From: Verrucomicrobiaceae bacterium UBA1938
Lineage (GTDB): Bacteria; Verrucomicrobiota; Verrucomicrobiia; Verrucomicrobiales; Verrucomicrobiaceae
DNA: 64,000 nt
Reading direction: 5' to 3'
NCBI GenBank assembly: GCA_002336895.1
Contig: DDFC01000035.1
Coordinates: forward strand, 379,208-443,207
Shown: positions 63,611 through 64,000 of the stretch, piece by piece
Position numbering within the stretch: position 1 is the first letter of the stretch
Layout of the letters: every line of letters starts with the position of its first letter
Position numbers and translations under genes: made by a program
The notes under the pieces: generated by a model
Told to the model about the DNA's origin: nothing
Database searches by the model: none
Seen by the model: the letters and a program-made list of their open reading frames with translations, nothing else

Positions 63611-64000
63611 TTACCTCTTCATGCCCTTGCCTTGCCCCATTCCCATTCCCATACCAGGACCTCCGCCGAGTTTGTAACCCTCCTCCGCCAGAGACATGCG
63701 TACGGTTTTAATGCCTTGATCCACGCCTTTTCCGACTGAACCGCCCACTTCAGAGCCCACCTGCTGGCCGATCTGGCCGCCAATCTGCCCGCCGATCTGC
63801 TGGCCAATAGCAGTGCCCACCACCGGAATGGCCGAGCCAATGGCACCGCCAATAGCCTTGCCCCCGGCAGTACCCACAGCCTTGCCTGCTGTGCCACCGA
63901 TACCGGCGCCAATGCCCTCGGCCATGCCTTTTTCCTCTCCCCCCGCGCCGCCGAGACCACCGAGCATACCGCCCGCACCACCGGCTCCGCCGATGCCACC
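63611..64000 (-). CDS. Glycine-zipper protein 3 (partial, runs off right edge)
   Basis: The frame is open from the stop at 63611 to the window end with no convincing start, so the 5' end lies outside; the Met at 63967 is probably internal because GGIGGAGGAGG continues before it. GxxxG repeats (VVGTAIGQQIGGQIGGQIG, KAVGTAGGKAIGGAIGSAI) fill the visible part. The C-terminus GIKTVRMSLAEEGYKLGGG resembles the end of zipper protein 1 (AVKSVRDALASQGVQLG). It is followed by a Met/Gly tail. First visible gene of the four-gene operon. Confidence 0.6.
   Translation of the reverse strand, partial: GGIGGAGGAGGMLGGLGGAGGEEKGMAEGIGAGIGGTAGKAVGTAGGKAIGGAIGSAIPVVGTAIGQQIGGQIGGQIGQQVGSEVGGSVGKGVDQGIKTVRMSLAEEGYKLGGGPGMGMGMGQGKGMKR

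Noticed and set aside
51737..64000. Integrative or conjugative element carrying the coupling ATPase
   Set aside because: No integrase, relaxase, transposase, attachment repeats or flanking tRNA target were found here.

Overview
The window looks like a chromosomal segment of a Gram-negative Verrucomicrobiota bacterium of the Prosthecobacter/Verrucomicrobium type. The evidence is the gene families: planctomycete-type cytochrome c proteins (DUF1592 group) paired with DUF1552 proteins, PVC-type membrane-bound dehydrogenase domains, DUF1800/DUF1501 pairs, ThuA, DUF1080 and sulfatase proteins, and the start of an lpxA-like gene (lipid A synthesis) at the left edge. All calls come from reading the sequence and translations; no database search was run.

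Layout. 1-3.5 kb: 5' end of lpxA, a tRNA-Ser(UGA), a secreted GH26-like glycosidase, and a divergent alkylation-repair pair (Ada-type Zn/AraC/AlkA fusion and an Ogt-type methyltransferase) separated by an inverted repeat. 3.5-31.4 kb: a large block for secreted/periplasmic oxidation and breakdown. It holds three DUF1592+DUF1552 pairs, two tandem paralogous exported proteins of unknown family, two alpha/beta hydrolases, ThuA, DUF1080, a sulfatase, and two giant SGNH-dehydrogenase proteins ending in azurin-like copper domains. Three of these genes carry the same bipartite promoter-like element (TGTCCGGT, 17 bp, GATAMA). 31.4-38.5 kb: a SWIM zinc-finger protein and two divergent SNF2-family ATPases. 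39.1-46.4 kb: a CAU tRNA and a DUF1800-DUF1501-pseudopilin-like operon. 46.5-51.1 kb: two convergent transmembrane Ser/Thr kinases, the second with a Pro/Ala stalk and a peptidoglycan-binding-like C-terminus. A decayed pseudopilin fragment follows.

51.7-64 kb is the most unusual part and looks like a secreted-effector island. It encodes a VirD4/TraG-like coupling ATPase, two CesT-like secretion chaperones each directly upstream of a large putative effector (one with an actin-fragmin-kinase/HipA-like catalytic motif set, one a lipase whose catalytic Ser/Asp and likely His are separated by a long Ala/Gln/Gly helical insert), and a second kinase-like protein with a DRHxxN...DND motif. It also has a degenerate cyclic-nucleotide-binding protein, an Asp-rich Ca-loop protein and three glycine-zipper proteins, the last cut by the right edge. 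A short motif, [ST]V[RG]D[MLA]L, occurs in both kinase-like proteins, the lipase and one glycine-zipper protein, with degenerate versions in the other two zipper proteins. I infer that it marks common clients of one export route. No secretion-channel genes, mobile element or CRISPR array were seen.
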